Shown one piece after another: positions 14,452 to 15,860 of a DNA stretch of 15,860 nt. Position numbers and translations under genes: made by a program. The DNA lies in assembly GCA_028704035.1 (NCBI GenBank), contig JAQVLS010000013.1:1-15860 (forward strand), in the 5' to 3' direction. Under the pieces are notes generated by a model. The model made no database searches. It saw only the letters and a list, made by a program, of their open reading frames with translations, and was not told where the DNA came from. The DNA comes from Desulfotomaculaceae bacterium (GTDB lineage: Bacteria > Bacillota > Desulfotomaculia > Desulfotomaculales > Pelotomaculaceae). The first letter of the stretch is position 1. The number at the start of each line of letters is the position of its first letter.

Positions 14452-14655
14452 TTAAATAATTATCATACTATATTTTATAATTTCCATAGCTTCGTCTACT
14501 TCCGATTCGGGAACCAGAACCTCTACCGGGCTGGCATTGTTGACATGAGGAAACCTGAGCATCCTCAGATCGACTAAAAAACCTTCGGTGGCCAGCAATA
14601 TTTTTAGCCTTTCCGCTACCGCCTTATTCGGCGCTATGTAAACAACTGTCCACAC
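14452..14655 (-). CDS. Small DUF2007-like protein
   Basis: This encodes 67 residues from GTG 14655, with GGGGG seven bases upstream. The pattern WTVVYIAPNKAVAERLKILLATEGF, a variable loop, then PVEVLVPESEVDEAMEIIKY is the beta-alpha-beta-beta-alpha layout of the DUF2007 'putative signal transducing protein' group, a small ferredoxin-like fold. Short proteins of this kind occur beside accDA in related Clostridia by my recollection. The function is unknown. Its stop is 12 bases before the accD start, so it is the first gene of the accD-accA unit. Confidence 0.7.
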   Translation of the reverse strand: MWTVVYIAPNKAVAERLKILLATEGFLVDLRMLRFPHVNNASPVEVLVPESEVDEAMEIIKYSMIII

Positions 14656-14746
14656 ATTGTAGCCCCCTTTATATAAATTGAGGCATGTCTTTTTATTTTC
14701 TACCCGGCCCGCCGGTATTCCTCTTTTTTGCTACAGATAAGCATAC

Positions 14747-14764
14747 CCAGAGCTTATGCTCTGG
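14747..14764 (-). promoter_or_regulatory. Leader hairpin before the DUF2007-accD-accA unit
   Basis: CCAGAGC (14747-14753) and GCTCTGG (14758-14764) are perfect seven-base arms with a four-base loop, flanked by direct copies of ATAAGCAT (14737-14744 and 14767-14774). No U-run follows on the minus strand, so it is not a classic terminator for mtrB. It would lie at the 5' end of the next transcript if the TATAAT at 14780-14785 is used. Confidence 0.4.
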
Positions 14765-14779
14765 ATATAAGCATCCTAA

Positions 14780-14785
14780 ATTATA
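14780..14785 (-). promoter_or_regulatory. Possible -10 box of the accDA unit
   Basis: The minus strand reads TATAAT. No recognisable -35 box lies 16-18 bases upstream (CATCCT), so the promoter is tentative. It stands between mtrB and the DUF2007-like gene. Confidence 0.3.
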
Positions 14786-14829
14786 AGATCTAAAAGAAAT
14801 ACAGGATGTTCCCATGATTAAAAAGGTGT

Positions 14830-15063
14830 TCAATCGTCCGAATGAATGCTTCCGTGCCTGGTTAACAGCTCTACCTTGCCGCGTATTTTTATAGCTGAGG
14901 TATGTTCAGTAAACTGGGCAATCATAATCTCGCCTTTATCAAGTTTTTCTGAATGGTGAAACTTAGTGTTCATACCGCGGGTCAGGCCAATTATGGTTAC
15001 TCCGTTCTCAAGCGCTTTTATGACAATATACTCCGCAGTTGGATCGCTAAAATTCCCCGGCAA
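14830..15063 (-). CDS. mtrB: TRAP, trp RNA-binding attenuation protein
   Basis: TRAP is a ring of eleven subunits that binds tryptophan and then wraps (G/U)AG-repeat RNA, shutting down trp genes. The match to B. subtilis MtrB is very strong through [20 protein letters not shown] and [20 protein letters not shown]. Counted from GTG 15072, Lys43, Lys62 and Arg64 correspond to the RNA-binding Lys37, Lys56 and Arg58, and the tryptophan-pocket threonines and serine (Thr31, Thr55, Ser59) are kept. TTG 15063 is preferred as start since AAGGGGTG is about six bases upstream and overlaps GTG 15072. The N-terminus is a few residues longer than in Bacillus. It has its own promoter and no trp gene beside it. 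Confidence 0.95.
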   Translation of the reverse strand: MPGNFSDPTAEYIVIKALENGVTIIGLTRGMNTKFHHSEKLDKGEIMIAQFTEHTSAIKIRGKVELLTRHGSIHSDD

Positions 15064-15099
15064 AGCATTCACCCCTTAGAATTTTCCAAATTTTAATAT

Positions 15100-15128
15100 A
15101 TTTTAGCATACCGTTTTTTGTTTGACAA
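15100..15128 (-). promoter_or_regulatory. Promoter of mtrB
   Basis: On the minus strand TTGTCA (15123-15128) and TAAAAT (15100-15105) are 17 bases apart, and TGC directly before the -10 adds an extended -10 element. Ten of twelve box bases match consensus. The transcript would begin near 15093, leaving a leader of about 20-30 bases. Confidence 0.75.
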
Positions 15129-15154
15129 GCACCGGGAAAACGAACAAGACCAAT

Positions 15155-15272
15155 GATTGGAATGGCGGGCGAAGCGGAGCGGGGGACACACCTCTGTTTG
15201 AGGCCTGGCTTTGGAGCCAAGGAATGTCCCGATTGAATGGGCCGGGGAATGTCCCCGATTGGAGCGGCGGGC
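15155..15272. repeat. Short repeat cluster between dnaE and mtrB (REP-like)
   Basis: GATTGGAATGGCGGGC (15155-15170) recurs as GATTGGAGCGGCGGGC (15257-15272) with two changes, and a third imperfect copy starts at 15231. GGAATGTCCC followed by GATTG occurs at 15221-15235 and again (with one extra C) at 15246-15261. GGGGAATGTCCCC (15244-15256) is a small palindrome. GGGGACATTCC-type motifs are known to me as the repeats tied to Y1/IS200-like (RAYT) transposases in Firmicutes, but no transposase gene is present here. Confidence 0.5.
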
Positions 15273-15283
15273 TAAAACCCGCC
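15266..15283 (-). terminator. Hairpin directly after the dnaE stop
   Basis: GGCGGG (15266-15271) and CCCGCC (15278-15283) form a perfect six-pair GC stem with the loop CTAAAA. The stop codon of dnaE is 15284-15286, so the stem follows at once. There is no U-run, so termination efficiency is doubtful; it may instead be part of the repeat cluster. Confidence 0.4.
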
Positions 15284-15860
15284 TTAAAGATCCAGGATAC
15301 TAAAAAAATTATTCTTTTTAACATGTTTATCTTCAGTTTTATCTTCGGTTTTCTTTTTCTCAAAATTGGTCGGCACGGTTTCCGGTCCTGCTGCGTCTGG
15401 TGTTTTTTCCCGTGCCGGGCCGGGTTGCTGCGGGTTATTTTTTCTTTTAATTTTAACCCTCGCCTTGCCAAGCAGATCTTCCAGCCTTTCTACCATCTGA
15501 CCGGAAAGATCAACATAGAATTCCTCTCCCGTTTTAATAACTTTTTTCACATTTTCAAAGTGTAGAAAAACAGGGTAATTACCTTTAAAGCTGCTTATGA
15601 TTAGTTGCAACTGATCTAGCAGCGGTGAATCGTCGCCCCTGATTTTTAAATGCAACTCTCCCTCCAGGTGGCTGTCCAGGGTGGAAATTTCATCGCAGAT
15701 TATTTTAGTTTCATCTCCGTTTTCCCTGGTCTTGCCTTTTATTATAACCACCTCGTCAATCCTGAGAGCCAGGCGACTCTGGGCATAGGGACGCGGATAA
15801 ACGACAATTTCGATGGAGCCGGTAAGGTCTTCTACCGTCAGGATAGCCATGGCTTCTCCC
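15284..15860 (-). CDS. dnaE: DNA polymerase III subunit alpha, C-terminal end (partial)
   Basis: This is the last part of the replicative polymerase subunit DnaE. The frame is open to the right edge (GEAMAILTVEDLTGS), so the ATG at 15850 is internal and most of the gene is outside. About 192 residues are visible. The OB-fold, which binds single-stranded DNA, starts at MAILTVEDLTGSIEIVVYPRPYAQS and continues through EVVIIKGKTRENGDETKIICDEIS. Next is the C-terminal domain with LHLKIRGDDSPLLDQLQLII and GEEFYVDLSGQMVERLEDLLG. After GKARVKIKRK comes a tail of about 55 residues rich in Lys, Glu and Pro, ending in KKNNFFSILDL, which looks like a disordered extension and may hold a clamp-type contact. 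dnaE next to accDA is a known order in this group. Confidence 0.92.
   Translation of the reverse strand, partial: GEAMAILTVEDLTGSIEIVVYPRPYAQSRLALRIDEVVIIKGKTRENGDETKIICDEISTLDSHLEGELHLKIRGDDSPLLDQLQLIISSFKGNYPVFLHFENVKKVIKTGEEFYVDLSGQMVERLEDLLGKARVKIKRKNNPQQPGPAREKTPDAAGPETVPTNFEKKKTEDKTEDKHVKKNNFFSILDL

Noticed and set aside
1..15860. CRISPR array, tRNA or rRNA genes, or an intact IS or prophage
   Set aside because: No regularly spaced repeats, cloverleaf-like sequences, transposase or phage genes were found on either strand.

Overview
The window reads as chromosomal DNA of a low-to-mid GC Firmicute of the Clostridia, most like the Peptococcaceae (Desulfotomaculum/Pelotomaculum type). The basis is inference from gene content: a tryptophan-sensing TRAP protein (mtrB), the order dnaE - mtrB - small protein - accD - accA - pfkA - pyk, a pyruvate kinase with the extra C-terminal phosphohistidine domain, G-rich Shine-Dalgarno sites and many TTG/GTG starts. 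No rRNA, tRNA, CRISPR array or intact transposon was seen.

Left part (1-3841, plus strand). A BtuFCD/FepBDC-type importer for cobalamin or an iron chelate is present: a binding protein cut by the window edge, a ten-helix-type permease, and an ATPase that carries about 155 extra C-terminal residues. A short protein-like stretch without a start follows, then a sigma-A-like promoter and a charged protein of unknown function. A perfect bidirectional terminator at 4049-4072 separates these from the next unit.

Middle part (4138-6764, minus strand, then 7017-7316 plus). A PaaK-family aryl-CoA ligase is followed by a small cysteine-bearing protein and preceded by a control region rich in dyads. Next come a two-helix membrane protein, a small zinc-ribbon protein, and an AT-rich small gene on the plus strand with a near-consensus promoter. 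That gene ends at a very long AT-rich perfect inverted repeat (7320-7379).

Right part (7387-15860, all minus strand). Reading in the direction of transcription: the 3' end of dnaE, a repeat-filled gap, mtrB with its own promoter, a small DUF2007-like protein, accD and accA (acetyl-CoA carboxylase carboxyltransferase), a terminator, then pfkA, pyk, a DedA-family membrane protein, a macro-domain/SGNH-hydrolase fusion, and a protein of unknown function. The last five genes have no clear terminator between them and may form one transcript that starts with two key glycolytic enzymes and ends at the 7320-7379 repeat. The most unusual item is the macro-SGNH fusion. The TTG start and Shine-Dalgarno site of dedA lie in a nested hairpin after pyk, which suggests control of translation.
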